Assembly: GCA_902362455.1 (NCBI GenBank)
Contig: CABIWJ010000004.1
Location: 333,338 to 397,337 of the forward strand
DNA: 64,000 nt
Direction of reading: 5' to 3'
Source: Eubacteriaceae bacterium
GTDB taxonomy: Bacteria; Bacillota; Clostridia; Lachnospirales; Lachnospiraceae
The notes beneath the pieces are model-generated. The model saw only the letters and a list, made by a program, of their open reading frames with translations, did no database searches and was not told where the DNA came from. The translations under genes were made by a program, and so were the position numbers. How positions within the stretch are numbered: the stretch's first letter is position 1; each line of letters opens with the position of its first letter. Of the stretch, positions 26,643 through 36,591 are shown piece after piece.

Positions 26643-29219
26643 TTATTTTGAAGTCGTTTTTGAAGTTTTTGCAGTTGTCTTAGTGGTTGCTTTAGCTGTA
26701 GACTTAGCAGGAGCTTTCACTTCTGGATTAGAAGTTGTCTTAGCTGTAGACTTAGCAGGAGCTTTCACTTCTGATTCTGCTACTGTTTTAGCTTCTGCTT
26801 TTAAAGTTTTGCTAAATGTAGCATCTTCTGTTTTTGTGGTTTTTTTAGATTCAGCTACCTTTTTAACAGTTGTAGCTTTCTTAGTTTCTGTAGCTTTCTT
26901 AGTTTCTGTAGCTTTCTTAGTTTCTGTAGCTTTCTTAGCGGTAGGCTTTTTAGCAGCAGCAGTTTTCTTAGCAGCAGCAGTTTTTTTAGCTGAAACATTT
27001 GCTTTAGCAGCTTTGTTATCTGTTAATTTTTCATCCACTTTTGAGAATTTAAAGATAGAAATACTTAAAGCAGGGAGATTAACTCTAATAGATTCTTCTC
27101 TTCCGTCGCATTCATCAGTTTTAGATTGTTTAAGTCGTGAATTAACGAAACCATTTCCACCATAATTCTTATTATTACTGTTAAATATCTCTTTGTATTT
27201 ACCCTTCTTTGGTACACCAATTTTATATTCTTCTCTGTCTACTGCATCAAAGTTACATGCAACTAACAATATATCATTCTCGTCTGCGCCTTTTCTTAAG
27301 AATGTAAGAATACTTTCACGTGCAGAGATATTATTAATCCATTCAAAACCATCTGGATTATTGTCATACTCAAATAATGCTTTCTCAGATTTATAAAGTT
27401 CATTTAAGTCCTTAACCATTGCATTAATATTCTTATGTTTATCAACTTTTAAGATACTCATATCTAATGTGCTGCCTGGAAGCCACTCAGCATATTGAGC
27501 CATATCCTGCCCCATAAATAAGACTTTCTTGCCAGGGTGTACATATTCGTATGCAAGAGTTAATTTCATATTGTCAAATTTTCTCTCTTCAGTATCACCA
27601 GTCATTCTGCCAAGTAATGATGGATTGCCATTGATGAATTCTGCCTCTGGATAGCCGACAATGTAATTATCACTATATTGATATACCATACTGAGAGATA
27701 AATCGTTATAACTCTTCTCACGCATATAAGCAGGAATACTTATATAATTTAAGAAATCTTTTCTCCATTCAGTATTAAGTTTTAAATCAAAACCGAGACA
27801 TGTTTCACTTACTTCACCTGTTAACTCAGGATAACCCGATGTATCATCAGCAATTGTGATGATTCCCTTATGAAGTTTATGGATAATTGAGTTAAAATGC
27901 TTAATGAATTCGATTCCTTCTAAATTCTCAACACCGCCATATATATTAGGCTCCCATTCGCCAGGCTGTTTATCATAATCTAAATATAATATTGAAGCAA
28001 CATTTACTAATTTAATTCCATCAAAATGATATTTATTAATCTGCATAAATGCATTGGCAATAAGATAACTTGTTACCTCCGGTCTGCCATAGTTATATAA
28101 ATTAGCCTTGTTCTTATAGTTGTAGCCTCTTTTAGGATTAGCATGTTCAAAAAGTGATGTTCCGTCAAAGGCAGCTATTCCCTGTTCTTCAGAACTAAAC
28201 TGGTTAATTGCTAAATCGATTATAACACCGATATTTTTAGAGTGTAAATAATCTACAAATGCCATTAAATCTTCACATTTACCATATCTGTTAGTTGGTG
28301 CATAGATAAAATCAGGTTTAAATGCATCATTATAATATTCTGCTAAAGGCATAAGTTCAACGTGTGTATATCCAAGTCTAAGGACATAATCTGCAACGTC
28401 TTTAGCAAGTTCTTTATAATTTACATTACCATCGATATCCTTTGAAAAATTACCAACAGACATCTGGTAAATAGATAAAGGTGAATTAGTTAATTCGAAT
28501 TTATCTCTTGATTTAAGCCATATATCATCTGTCCATTTAAATCCATTTATATCTTTTATAACACTTGCAGAACCACCATTTTCTTCCATCTCATATGTAA
28601 ATGGATCTGCTTTAAGAATATTTTCATTTCCTTTCTTCTTTATCTCATATTTATAAAGTTGTCCCTCTTTAAGTTCAGGAATAAAGATTTCAAAAATACC
28701 TGTGTCCTTTATTCGCGACATCTGGTGAATTCTTCCATCCCAGTTGTTAAACTCGCCTACAACACTAACTCGTATTGCTTCAGGAGCCCATACTCGGAAT
28801 CTTATTCCTTCTGTTTTATTTATTATACATTTCTTAGAACCCATATAATCGTAGGCATCATAATGAATTCCTGCATTAAATTTTTTTAACTCTTTTAAAT
28901 CAGTTCCGATTTCAAAAGCATAAGAATCGTATGTCTCATAAGTATTGCCATCTTTAGTAATTACAAATTTATAATTATCTATAACTTTCTTAGAATCAAT
29001 AAATATAGCATAGAATCCTGCATCATCCATCTTACACATATCAATAACTTTATTAGAGTACTTAACCTTAACATCATCTGCTTCAGGAATGAATGTCTGA
29101 ATCAGCAGCCCTTTGTCGGTCATATGTGGACCTAATAATGTATGAGGGTTATCAATATCTGTATATTCTATTCCCTCAATAAGTGGCCAATTCATTATTT
29201 TATATAAATCGTTATACAT
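26643..29219 (-). CDS. GlgB-like protein, predicted catalytically inactive, with Lys/Ala-rich tail
   Basis: 858-aa relative of 1,4-alpha-glucan branching enzyme. Domains: GlgB N-domain (about 15-110), CBM48 (135-220), GH13 barrel (245-590), C-terminal beta domain (to 728), then a low-complexity tail (735-858) of KKTAAAKK and KKATET repeats like histone H1. The GH13 catalytic residues are all replaced: the nucleophile position reads V405 (DGIKLVNVASILY), the acid/base position D458 (TIADDT), the transition-state Asp position A526 (GYPEAEF), and region I has Q340 for His. The fold appears intact, so it may bind glycogen or regulate. GAGG precedes ATG 29219. Confidence 0.8.
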   Translation of the reverse strand: MYNDLYKIMNWPLIEGIEYTDIDNPHTLLGPHMTDKGLLIQTFIPEADDVKVKYSNKVIDMCKMDDAGFYAIFIDSKKVIDNYKFVITKDGNTYETYDSYAFEIGTDLKELKKFNAGIHYDAYDYMGSKKCIINKTEGIRFRVWAPEAIRVSVVGEFNNWDGRIHQMSRIKDTGIFEIFIPELKEGQLYKYEIKKKGNENILKADPFTYEMEENGGSASVIKDINGFKWTDDIWLKSRDKFELTNSPLSIYQMSVGNFSKDIDGNVNYKELAKDVADYVLRLGYTHVELMPLAEYYNDAFKPDFIYAPTNRYGKCEDLMAFVDYLHSKNIGVIIDLAINQFSSEEQGIAAFDGTSLFEHANPKRGYNYKNKANLYNYGRPEVTSYLIANAFMQINKYHFDGIKLVNVASILYLDYDKQPGEWEPNIYGGVENLEGIEFIKHFNSIIHKLHKGIITIADDTSGYPELTGEVSETCLGFDLKLNTEWRKDFLNYISIPAYMREKSYNDLSLSMVYQYSDNYIVGYPEAEFINGNPSLLGRMTGDTEERKFDNMKLTLAYEYVHPGKKVLFMGQDMAQYAEWLPGSTLDMSILKVDKHKNINAMVKDLNELYKSEKALFEYDNNPDGFEWINNISARESILTFLRKGADENDILLVACNFDAVDREEYKIGVPKKGKYKEIFNSNNKNYGGNGFVNSRLKQSKTDECDGREESIRVNLPALSISIFKFSKVDEKLTDNKAAKANVSAKKTAAAKKTAAAKKPTAKKATETKKATETKKATETKKATTVKKVAESKKTTKTEDATFSKTLKAEAKTVAESEVKAPAKSTAKTTSNPEVKAPAKSTAKATTKTTAKTSKTTSK
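26683..26999. repeat. Short direct repeats encoding the Lys/Ala tail
   Basis: At 26870-26940 an 18-bp unit (TTTCTTAGTTTCTGTAGC on the plus strand) is repeated about three to four times. At about 26690-26780 a segment of over 30 bp is present twice. They lie inside the glgB-like coding region and keep its frame. Such repeats can change number by slippage. Confidence 0.8.
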
Positions 29220-29455
29220 ATAATTCCTCCATTCTGAGATTTCTCTAAACTCATATCCTAATTATCTCATATAAATGTCTTTTTTTCAATGATTTTAAGA
29301 CTTGTATTTCATTGGAAGTTCTTTTTCTTTACTTGGGAACATTTTCATGTTAAAATCTAACATATATTTTGCCATTAATAGGAACACTATATCAGAAAAC
29401 TAAGCTGATTGTGTTCTTTTAATTGTGATATTTTTGAAACGGAGGACGTTATGAA

Positions 29456-30316
29456 TTGATATCCGAAATTTATTTTATAATAAAAGGTTTTACAAACAGG
29501 CTTAAAGATGACCATATAAGTGCGTTCTCAGCACAGGCGGCATTCTTCCTTATAATGTCGATAGTTCCATTTCTGTCGCTTTTACTTACACTTATTAAAT
29601 ATCTGCCAATCAGTCAGACAATGCTGTTAGATACAGTTATTAATGTGACACCTGTTCCGTTTGAGCCACTCGTTACAACAATTCTTGAAGAATTGTTTGC
29701 TAAAAGTAATGGAGCAATTTTATCAGTATCCGTTCTTGTTGCGATATGGTCGGCTGCAAAAGGTGTTTTAGCAATTGTAAGAGGATTACAGGCTGTATAT
29801 CATGTTAATGAAAGCAGAAATTATTTTGTTTTAAGATTTATTTCAGCGATATATACGGTCATTTTTGTTACTGCAATTATACTTACATTATTATTATTAG
29901 TTTTTAGTAATCAGATATATTATGCATTAAAGGCAGATTTTCCTACAGCAGCAGATTTTATTTCAATATTTATTAAGCAGAAATTCCTATTGGCATTGTG
30001 TCTGCTTACATTGTTCTTTTTAGTTGTATATAAGTTAGTAAGACGTTCTAACAACTCATTCATCAGTCTTATACCGGGTGCAGTTATTGCAGCATTAAGC
30101 TGGATTGTATTCTCATATGCGTTTTCGGTATATATTGATAAATTCAGTGATTTTTCATATACTTATGGAAGTCTTACAACTATCGTATTATTGATGTTGT
30201 GGGTATATTTCTGTATGTATCTTCTGTTTATAGGTGCAGAAATAAATTCATATTTTGAAGTATTTATCGAAAATAGTAAGCATAAATTTCTTAAAAAAAT
30301 AAGAAAATCAAAATAA
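29456..30316 (+). CDS. YihY/BrkB family membrane protein
   Basis: 286-aa integral membrane protein with six predicted membrane segments, of the YihY/UPF0761 family (older name ribonuclease BN is incorrect). Signature parts: AQAAFFLIMSIVPFLSLLLT, WSAAKGVLAIVRGLQAVY, and YGSLTTIVLLMLWVYFCMYLLFIGAEIN. Its role is uncertain. The start is TTG 29456 with GGAGG ten bases upstream. An ATG at 29451 in another frame gives only Met-Asn-stop and overlaps this start. Confidence 0.85.
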   Translation: MISEIYFIIKGFTNRLKDDHISAFSAQAAFFLIMSIVPFLSLLLTLIKYLPISQTMLLDTVINVTPVPFEPLVTTILEELFAKSNGAILSVSVLVAIWSAAKGVLAIVRGLQAVYHVNESRNYFVLRFISAIYTVIFVTAIILTLLLLVFSNQIYYALKADFPTAADFISIFIKQKFLLALCLLTLFFLVVYKLVRRSNNSFISLIPGAVIAALSWIVFSYAFSVYIDKFSDFSYTYGSLTTIVLLMLWVYFCMYLLFIGAEINSYFEVFIENSKHKFLKKIRKSK

Positions 30317-30382
30317 ATGCTCTTATACATTAATTACAAATATACTTAATTATAAATATATTTAAATACAAAATAAAAATTT

Positions 30383-30504
30383 AAAAAGTCGTAACATTAA
30401 TATTTGTCTCTTAGAGTAATAATGTTTGAGTACTAATTCCAGCTATCAAACGTTATTGCTATAACTCATTTCTAAGAAATAAAACATTAATATTACGACT
30501 TTTT
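30383..30504. repeat. 122-bp imperfect palindrome between convergent YihY and DUF368 genes
   Basis: AAAAAGTCGTAA (30383-30394) pairs with TTACGACTTTTT (30493-30504), and pairing continues inward through CATTAATATT-like and CTTAGA segments. Several inner mismatches become G-T pairs if the minus strand is the RNA. It probably terminates the DUF368 gene and, with its outer A5/T5 arms, also the YihY gene. Confidence 0.75.
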
Positions 30505-30512
30505 TATATAGC

Positions 30513-31421
30513 TTATGCCTCTTTTGATTCAATAGCAACTTTTAAGAATTGTAAGCCTAAGATAATTACGCCACCTATTATGAAGTATATAATGCTAAAT
30601 GACGAGAAATTAAGCATTTTAAGATTCTTAAGATTGCCCGCTGAATCTCTTAAGGTTGTTGGTCCCATTGCAATCGAATATATTGAACCAATCATCATAC
30701 CAATTATAAAATGAACTATATGTGCACGGAAGAATTCTAATAGTTTCTTTATAAGTTTAACAACTGCTAAAGCTCCTACTATTACACCAATACCAAATAT
30801 TACAAGTGCAGGTACATATTCAAATTTCAAATGTAAAACATCTTTAATTGCTGTGGTTATCGGTACATAGAGTCCAAAAATCATAAGGACTGTTGAACCT
30901 GATATACCAGGGAGTACCATTGCTGAAATTGCAACTACTCCGGCAATGAATAACATTATACCGACGCCTGCATTGAATTTACCGGCAGCCAGATTAACAC
31001 CATCTGAGAAAAGTGTTGTTCCAGAGAAATATGATATGGCGCATACAAAAATTATACCGAGAATTTCAAATATTATAGGAAAATATTTACCTTTCAAACA
31101 CTCTTTTTCTTCTTTAACGATAATTGGAATTGCAAAAATAATAAAACCAATAAATAGTGAACTTATCTGATATATATGACTTTCGAAAACTGCTGTTATG
31201 AATAATATAGCAAGTGCCATACCAACAATCCAGCCTATACCAATTTTCAAAAGGAATTTAACAGATTCCTTCTTCTCTTCTTTAGTTCCGCTTATGATAT
31301 CATTTAAAGAACCAATAAATTTGTCATAAAAGCCAAGTAAAAATGCGATTGTACCACCGCTTACACCTGGTACACTATCGGCTAATGCCATACAAAAGCC
31401 CTGAATAAATCTAATAATCAT
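30513..31421 (-). CDS. DUF368 membrane protein, probable polyprenyl-phosphate transporter
   Basis: 302-aa multi-pass membrane protein. Two related halves carry the family signatures ADSVPGVSGGTIAFLLGFYD and ISAMVLPGISGSTVLMIFGLY. DUF368 proteins (PopT) have been shown to recycle undecaprenyl phosphate across the membrane, alongside DedA-type UptA. Located downstream of gpmI but separated by a strong hairpin (31475-31528). ATG 31421 with a weak GGTAAAG upstream. Confidence 0.88.
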   Translation of the reverse strand: MIIRFIQGFCMALADSVPGVSGGTIAFLLGFYDKFIGSLNDIISGTKEEKKESVKFLLKIGIGWIVGMALAILFITAVFESHIYQISSLFIGFIIFAIPIIVKEEKECLKGKYFPIIFEILGIIFVCAISYFSGTTLFSDGVNLAAGKFNAGVGIMLFIAGVVAISAMVLPGISGSTVLMIFGLYVPITTAIKDVLHLKFEYVPALVIFGIGVIVGALAVVKLIKKLLEFFRAHIVHFIIGMMIGSIYSIAMGPTTLRDSAGNLKNLKMLNFSSFSIIYFIIGGVIILGLQFLKVAIESKEA

Positions 31422-31474
31422 CTTACTTTACCAACTGTTTCAATTCAAATGAATTGCCTTTCTATAAAATAATA

Positions 31475-31528
31475 TGCACATAAATATATGTAACGTTATC
31501 ATACTAACATAACAAATATTTATGTGCA
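31475..31528. terminator. Hairpin between gpmI and the DUF368 gene
   Basis: TGCACATAAATAT (31475-31487) pairs perfectly with ATATTTATGTGCA (31516-31528), with further partial pairing inside. AT-rich flanks on both sides. It would end the glycolytic transcript. Confidence 0.7.
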
Positions 31529-31557
31529 ATATATTTTTTGTCTGATTATTTAATATG

Positions 31558-33099
31558 TTATTTAATAAGTAATGATTTACCTGTCATTTCAGCAGGCTGT
31601 TCTAATCCCATTAACTCTAATAATGTCGGAGCGATGTCTGCAAGGCATCCATTTTCTCTTAACTTGTATACAGGATCAGCATTTACAAGGATAAATGGAA
31701 CAGGGTTAGTTGTATGTGCTGTATAAGGCTCGCCTGTTTCGTAATCGATAAGCTGTTCTGCATTACCATGGTCAGCACAGATGAATAACTGTCCATCAAC
31801 CTGTTTTATAAATTCAACAACTTCGCCTACACATTTATCTATTACTTCGATAGCTTCTATTGCTGATTCCATAACACCTGTATGTCCAACCATATCTGGG
31901 TTTGCAAAGTTACAAATAATAACATCATATTTACCACCTGTAATTGCTTCACTTAATTTATCACAAACTGTATAAGCGCTCATTCTAGGTTTCTTATCAT
32001 ATGTTGGAACGTATTTAGGTGAATCTACAAGAATTCTGTCCTCACCCTCATTTGGTTCTTCGACACCACCATTAAAGAAGAATGTAACGTGAGCATATTT
32101 CTCTGTTTCTGCAATTCTTGCCTGTTTTAAGCCTTTAGCTGCAAGATATTCACCAAGTGTATTTGTGATTGATACTTTCTTAAATGCAATGGATTTATTA
32201 GGAATTGTAACATCATATTCTGTAAAGCATACAAATGTAACATTTTTTCTGTTGCCTCTGTTAAATCCAGTGAAATCATCCATACAGAAAGCTCTTGTCA
32301 TCTCTCTTGCTCTGTCTGGTCTGAAATTAAAGAATATGATAGAATCGTTGTCATTAACTGTCGCAACAGGTTTACCATCTTTCTCAATAACAACAGGAAT
32401 TACAAATTCATCTGTTAATTCCTTAGCATATGAATCTTCAATTGCTTTAACAGGGCATTCAGATGTCTCGCCCTTACCATTAGCGATTGCATCATATGCT
32501 TTCTCAATTCTATCCCAGTTGTTATCTCTATCCATTGCATAATAACGTCCTGATACTGAAGCAACTTCACCAACACCGATTTCTTTCATCTTATCACATA
32601 ATTCTGTCATAAATTCTTTACCAGATGTAGGAGCTGTATCACGTCCATCTAAGAATGCATGTACATATACTTTATCGATACCATTTCTCTTAGCTAATTC
32701 AAGTAATCCGTATAAATGTGTATTGTGACTGTGTACACCACCATCTGATAATAATCCAAATAAATGAAGTGCAGAGTTATTAGCTTTTACATTATTTATT
32801 GCTTCCATTAAGCCTTCATTTTCAAAGAAATCACCATCAGCTATTGATTTAGTAATTCTTGTAAGTTCCTGGTATACAATGCGTCCTGCACCCATATTAA
32901 GATGTCCTACTTCTGAGTTGCCCATCTGTCCATCAGGTAATCCAACTGCCATTCCACTTGCATATCCTTTAACAAATGGATACTCTTTCATTAATTTATC
33001 CATGACAGGTGTTTTTGCATTTGCTATAGCATTACCTTCTGTCTTGTCATTTAATCCATAACCATCAAGTATCATTAAAACTGTAGGTCTTTTACTCAT
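31558..33099 (-). CDS. gpmI: 2,3-bisphosphoglycerate-independent phosphoglycerate mutase
   Basis: Interconverts 3- and 2-phosphoglycerate using two Mn ions and a phosphoserine intermediate. 513 aa, alkaline-phosphatase fold: starts RPTVLMILDGYGLN, the catalytic serine is in MGNSEVGHLNMGAGR, metal ligands in ICADHGNAEQ and HTTNPVPFI. AAGGAGA precedes ATG 33099. Downstream end of the glycolytic cluster, with an acyltransferase gene between it and tpiA. Confidence 0.97.
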   Translation of the reverse strand: MSKRPTVLMILDGYGLNDKTEGNAIANAKTPVMDKLMKEYPFVKGYASGMAVGLPDGQMGNSEVGHLNMGAGRIVYQELTRITKSIADGDFFENEGLMEAINNVKANNSALHLFGLLSDGGVHSHNTHLYGLLELAKRNGIDKVYVHAFLDGRDTAPTSGKEFMTELCDKMKEIGVGEVASVSGRYYAMDRDNNWDRIEKAYDAIANGKGETSECPVKAIEDSYAKELTDEFVIPVVIEKDGKPVATVNDNDSIIFFNFRPDRAREMTRAFCMDDFTGFNRGNRKNVTFVCFTEYDVTIPNKSIAFKKVSITNTLGEYLAAKGLKQARIAETEKYAHVTFFFNGGVEEPNEGEDRILVDSPKYVPTYDKKPRMSAYTVCDKLSEAITGGKYDVIICNFANPDMVGHTGVMESAIEAIEVIDKCVGEVVEFIKQVDGQLFICADHGNAEQLIDYETGEPYTAHTTNPVPFILVNADPVYKLRENGCLADIAPTLLELMGLEQPAEMTGKSLLIK

Positions 33100-33228
33100 A
33101 ATTGTATCTCCTTTTATATATTTTAGTTTTGGAAATTTATTCTTAAATTATACCAATACATACTATAACATTCGCTAAAAAATTTATCAAGACAATTTAT
33201 CAAGACAATTTATGTTTATTCTTTACCT

Positions 33229-34269
33229 TTATTCTCTAATTTTAAGATAACTTGCAGGTTTATATACGATTTTATATAATTTTAGCTTTTTAAGGACTAA
33301 TGATATGAGAATTGGTATGAAAATTGCCATAATAAGGTTGATTATGAATGCTAAAGCGAAATATGTAATTCCAAACTTAGGTAAAATAACACGATTACCT
33401 GCTGTTATAAAACAATGAATTACATATATTTCTAACGAATATCTACCACATAATTCAAAGAATTTATTCCGTCCTAACATAATAATGTTCTCAAATACCA
33501 ATATTGTAGTTACCGTACAGATAAATGCAGTAAGGAATTTCACAGGATAATTTGAGGCTAATCCATTATATGCGGTGTAGACAAGGGTGCTTATTGATAT
33601 TAGTACTAATATCAATAAGTATATATATTTATTGAAAAATTTGGCTGTTAAAGCCCTGACTTTTTCTGAATCAGCATAATACATTCCAAGTGCGAAAAAT
33701 ACAGCATAATAAGTTAATTCATACACCGGAAATATTAATTTAACAGTAATAAATGAACCTACTATTCCTATAATAAATGATGCTATTACCAGTATATCTG
33801 TTCTTATTTTTTTATAACACAGATGATATATTATGTAATAAAAAAATAATACATATAAGTACCAGTATGGCTTCATTGGTTTAATAAGAATCAGTTCTAA
33901 ATCTCTTACTGAAAATGATTTGTTTACAGAATCTGCAAAATACATTTTAAAACACCATTGGACTACCGAAAATATTAAATATATCCATACTATATTTAAA
34001 CATTGTTTACTAAATCTTGATTTGATATTTTTGGTATTCATGCAATATGCCTTGCAGAATAGAAAACCACTTAAGAAAAAGAATAATGGCATATGAAATG
34101 CATACATACAATTATAAATAGCCTGTAACACACCTTTGTTCGCAGGAAAAGTTTTTGCACCAAGATATCCGTCTGCGATATGACCTAATATAACCAGAAT
34201 TATTGCAAATCCTTTACAGGCATCTATCCATTCAATTCTGTTATTTACTTTTTCGTTTGGTTTATTCAT
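33229..34269 (-). CDS. Acyltransferase 3 family membrane protein
   Basis: 346-aa multi-pass membrane protein of the acyltransferase-3 family, which acylates sugars or cell-surface polymers. It opens RIEWIDACKGFAIILVILGH with the conserved His, followed by YAFHMPLFFFLSGFLF; about ten hydrophobic segments follow. AGGAGT precedes ATG 34269. It sits between gpmI and tpiA but is bounded by a palindrome on the tpiA side, and its metabolic role is not linked to glycolysis by sequence. Confidence 0.85.
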   Translation of the reverse strand: MNKPNEKVNNRIEWIDACKGFAIILVILGHIADGYLGAKTFPANKGVLQAIYNCMYAFHMPLFFFLSGFLFCKAYCMNTKNIKSRFSKQCLNIVWIYLIFSVVQWCFKMYFADSVNKSFSVRDLELILIKPMKPYWYLYVLFFYYIIYHLCYKKIRTDILVIASFIIGIVGSFITVKLIFPVYELTYYAVFFALGMYYADSEKVRALTAKFFNKYIYLLILVLISISTLVYTAYNGLASNYPVKFLTAFICTVTTILVFENIIMLGRNKFFELCGRYSLEIYVIHCFITAGNRVILPKFGITYFALAFIINLIMAIFIPILISLVLKKLKLYKIVYKPASYLKIRE

Positions 34270-34338
34270 AACTTAATTACTCCTTATATTTAATATCTGT
34301 ATATTAAATTAATTATATTTTATTAAATCAATTAAAAA

Positions 34339-34407
34339 TGGACATTATCTCGTATCATTGTATAGTGCCTATTGAAAAGTAGCTATATACGAAAGAAATA
34401 ATGCCCA
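34339..34407. repeat. Palindrome between tpiA and the acyltransferase gene
   Basis: ATGGACATTAT pairs with ATAATGCCCAT at the ends, followed inward by CTCGTAT and ATATACGA. The structure is broken by internal loops. It lies downstream of tpiA and probably terminates or processes its transcript. Confidence 0.55.
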
Positions 34408-34461
34408 TAGATATTATACTATACTTTATTTAATATTTAATCGGATAAATATTGATTAAAA

Positions 34462-35211
34462 TTATTTATTATAGTTGACAATTTTACCGAAATCTGGTTT
34501 TAATGAAGCACCACCTACTAAACCACCATCGATGTCTGGTTTAGCAAATAATTCTGCAGCATTTCCTGCATTAACAGAACCGCCGTACTGGATACGGATA
34601 GCTTCTGCTGTTGCTTCGTCATATACTTCTGCGATGCAATTTCTGATTGCTGCACAAACTTCTTCTGCCTGATCAGATGTAGCTGTTTCGCCTGTTCCGA
34701 TAGCCCAGATTGGTTCGTAAGCGATAACTGCTGTTTTAGCCTGATCTGCTGTTACATTCTGGAATGCAATTTTAATCTGCATGCGAATCCAGTCAAGATA
34801 GATTCCCTGTTTTCTCTGTGTTAATGTTTCACCACAGCAGATGATAGGTGTAATTCCATGTTCAAATGCTTTAAGAACTTTCTTGTTAACTGTTTCGTCT
34901 GTTTCAGCAAAGTATTCTCTTCTTTCTGAATGTCCGATGATAACATATTTAACACCGATGTCTGTTAACATATTTGGAGAGATTTCGCCTGTATAAGCAC
35001 CACTCTCTTCAAAATACATATTCTCAGCACCAATCTGGATGTTTGAACCTTTTGCTGCTTCTACAGCTGGTACAAGGTCGATTGCTGGTACGCAGAATAA
35101 TACATCAACATCATCATTAGCTACTAATGGTTTTAATTCATTTATTAAAGCAACTGCCTCACTAGGAGTTTTGTTCATTTTCCAGTTACCTGCAATAATT
35201 TTTTTACGCAT
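34462..35211 (-). CDS. tpiA: Triosephosphate isomerase
   Basis: Interconverts dihydroxyacetone phosphate and glyceraldehyde 3-phosphate. 249 aa. Starts [11 protein letters not shown] with the substrate-binding Asn/Lys; the catalytic His is in VIIGHSERR and the catalytic Glu in [11 protein letters not shown]; the phosphate loop GGSVN follows. AGGAGA precedes ATG 35211. Third gene after gap and pgk. Confidence 0.98.
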   Translation of the reverse strand: MRKKIIAGNWKMNKTPSEAVALINELKPLVANDDVDVLFCVPAIDLVPAVEAAKGSNIQIGAENMYFEESGAYTGEISPNMLTDIGVKYVIIGHSERREYFAETDETVNKKVLKAFEHGITPIICCGETLTQRKQGIYLDWIRMQIKIAFQNVTADQAKTAVIAYEPIWAIGTGETATSDQAEEVCAAIRNCIAEVYDEATAEAIRIQYGGSVNAGNAAELFAKPDIDGGLVGGASLKPDFGKIVNYNK

Positions 35212-35288
35212 TTGGATATATCTCCTTTATAAATATTTTATCTGCTACAGTCTTACATAGAGTAAAACTGTAGTGTAATTTTTATAAA

Positions 35289-36488
35289 TTATTTGTCGTT
35301 TGCAGCAACAACACCTGGAAGGTCTTTACCCTCAAGGAATTCAAGAGAAGCTCCACCACCTGTAGAGATGTGAGTCATCTTGTCGCCGAATCCTAAGTTA
35401 TTAACTGCGGCTGCTGAATCACCACCACCGATGATTGTTGTAGCACCCTCTAATTCAGCTAATGCTTTTGCAACTGCTATTGTACCATTTGCAAAGTTAG
35501 GCATCTCGAAGCAGCCCATTGGTCCGTTCCAAACAACTGTCTTAGCACCTTTGATTGCATCTGCAAATAATTCTCTTGTCTTAGGTCCGATATCAAGACC
35601 TTCCATATCATCAGGAATTCCACCTCTTTCAACTACTTTGAAGTTAGCATCATTTGAGAAATCATCTGCAACTACTGTATCGATAGGGATAAGTAATTTA
35701 ACACCTTTTTCTTCAGCTTTCTTCTCCATATCAAGAGCATACTGTTTGTAATCTTCCTCTAATAAAGATTTACCAACTGGTTCACCGTGTGCTGCCATAA
35801 ATGTATATGCCATACCACCACCGATGATTAATGTATCTACTTTATTTAAAAGGTTCTCGATTACAGGAATCTTTGAAGAAACTTTAGCTCCGCCAAGGAT
35901 TGCTACGAATGGTCTTTTAGGATTGTTTACTGCATTTCCTAAGAAATCGATTTCTTTCTGCATCAAATATCCAACAACTGCTGTATCAACGAATTTTGTA
36001 ACACCAACATTTGAACAATGTGCTCTATGAGCTGTACCAAATGCATCATTTACAAATACGTCACAAAGGCTTGCTAATTCTTTACTGAATTCTTCGCCGT
36101 TCTTTGTTTCTTCTGCACGATAACGTGTGTTCTCAAGAAGAACAACATCACCATCTTTCATTGCAGCTACTGCAGCCTTTGCATTTTCACCAACAACATT
36201 AGCATCAGCAGCAAATTTTACTTCCTGACCTAATAATTCTGTTAATCTTTTAGCAACTGGTGCTAAAGATAATTCTGGCTTTGGTTCTCCCTTTGGTTTT
36301 CCTAAATGAGAGCAAAGAATAACTTTTCCTCCATCAGCAATTAATTTCTTGATTGTAGGAAGAGCTGCAACTAATCTATTCTCATCAGTAATATTTAAGT
36401 CTGCATCAAGAGGAACGTTAAAGTCGCATCTTACTAATACTCTTTTTCCTTTTACGTTGATATCATCAATTGATTTCTTATTAAGCAT
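35289..36488 (-). CDS. pgk: Phosphoglycerate kinase
   Basis: Makes ATP from 1,3-bisphosphoglycerate. 399 aa. N-domain signature [14 protein letters not shown] and HLGKPKG; nucleotide site GGGMAYTF and C-terminal [15 protein letters not shown] precedes ATG 36488. Second gene of the glycolytic set; a hairpin between gap and pgk probably adjusts the ratio of the two. Confidence 0.98.
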   Translation of the reverse strand: MLNKKSIDDINVKGKRVLVRCDFNVPLDADLNITDENRLVAALPTIKKLIADGGKVILCSHLGKPKGEPKPELSLAPVAKRLTELLGQEVKFAADANVVGENAKAAVAAMKDGDVVLLENTRYRAEETKNGEEFSKELASLCDVFVNDAFGTAHRAHCSNVGVTKFVDTAVVGYLMQKEIDFLGNAVNNPKRPFVAILGGAKVSSKIPVIENLLNKVDTLIIGGGMAYTFMAAHGEPVGKSLLEEDYKQYALDMEKKAEEKGVKLLIPIDTVVADDFSNDANFKVVERGGIPDDMEGLDIGPKTRELFADAIKGAKTVVWNGPMGCFEMPNFANGTIAVAKALAELEGATTIIGGGDSAAAVNNLGFGDKMTHISTGGGASLEFLEGKDLPGVVAANDK

Positions 36489-36535
36489 AAATCTGCTCCT
36501 TTCTAATAATTAAAATAATAAATAAATATAATCTT

Positions 36536-36572
36536 AAAAAACGAGTCCGATCCATCCAGACCGGACCCGCTT
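36536..36572 (-). terminator. Hairpin between gap and pgk
   Basis: On the minus strand AAGCGGGTCCG pairs with CGGACTCGTTT (two G-T pairs) and T6 follows. A terminator inside the operon suggests high gap expression with partial read-through to pgk. Confidence 0.75.
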
Positions 36573-36591
36573 AGGTTTTATATTGTCAAAA

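Noticed and set aside
26870..26940. Regular 18-bp repeats considered as a CRISPR-like array
   Set aside because: No spacers between units; they encode an in-frame protein repeat.
26683..27165. Long open frame on the plus strand opposite the glgB-like tail (about 160 codons)
   Set aside because: It is the antisense of the low-complexity Lys/Ala repeats; composition (Val/Ala/Phe repeats) and lack of a ribosome site mark it as a shadow.
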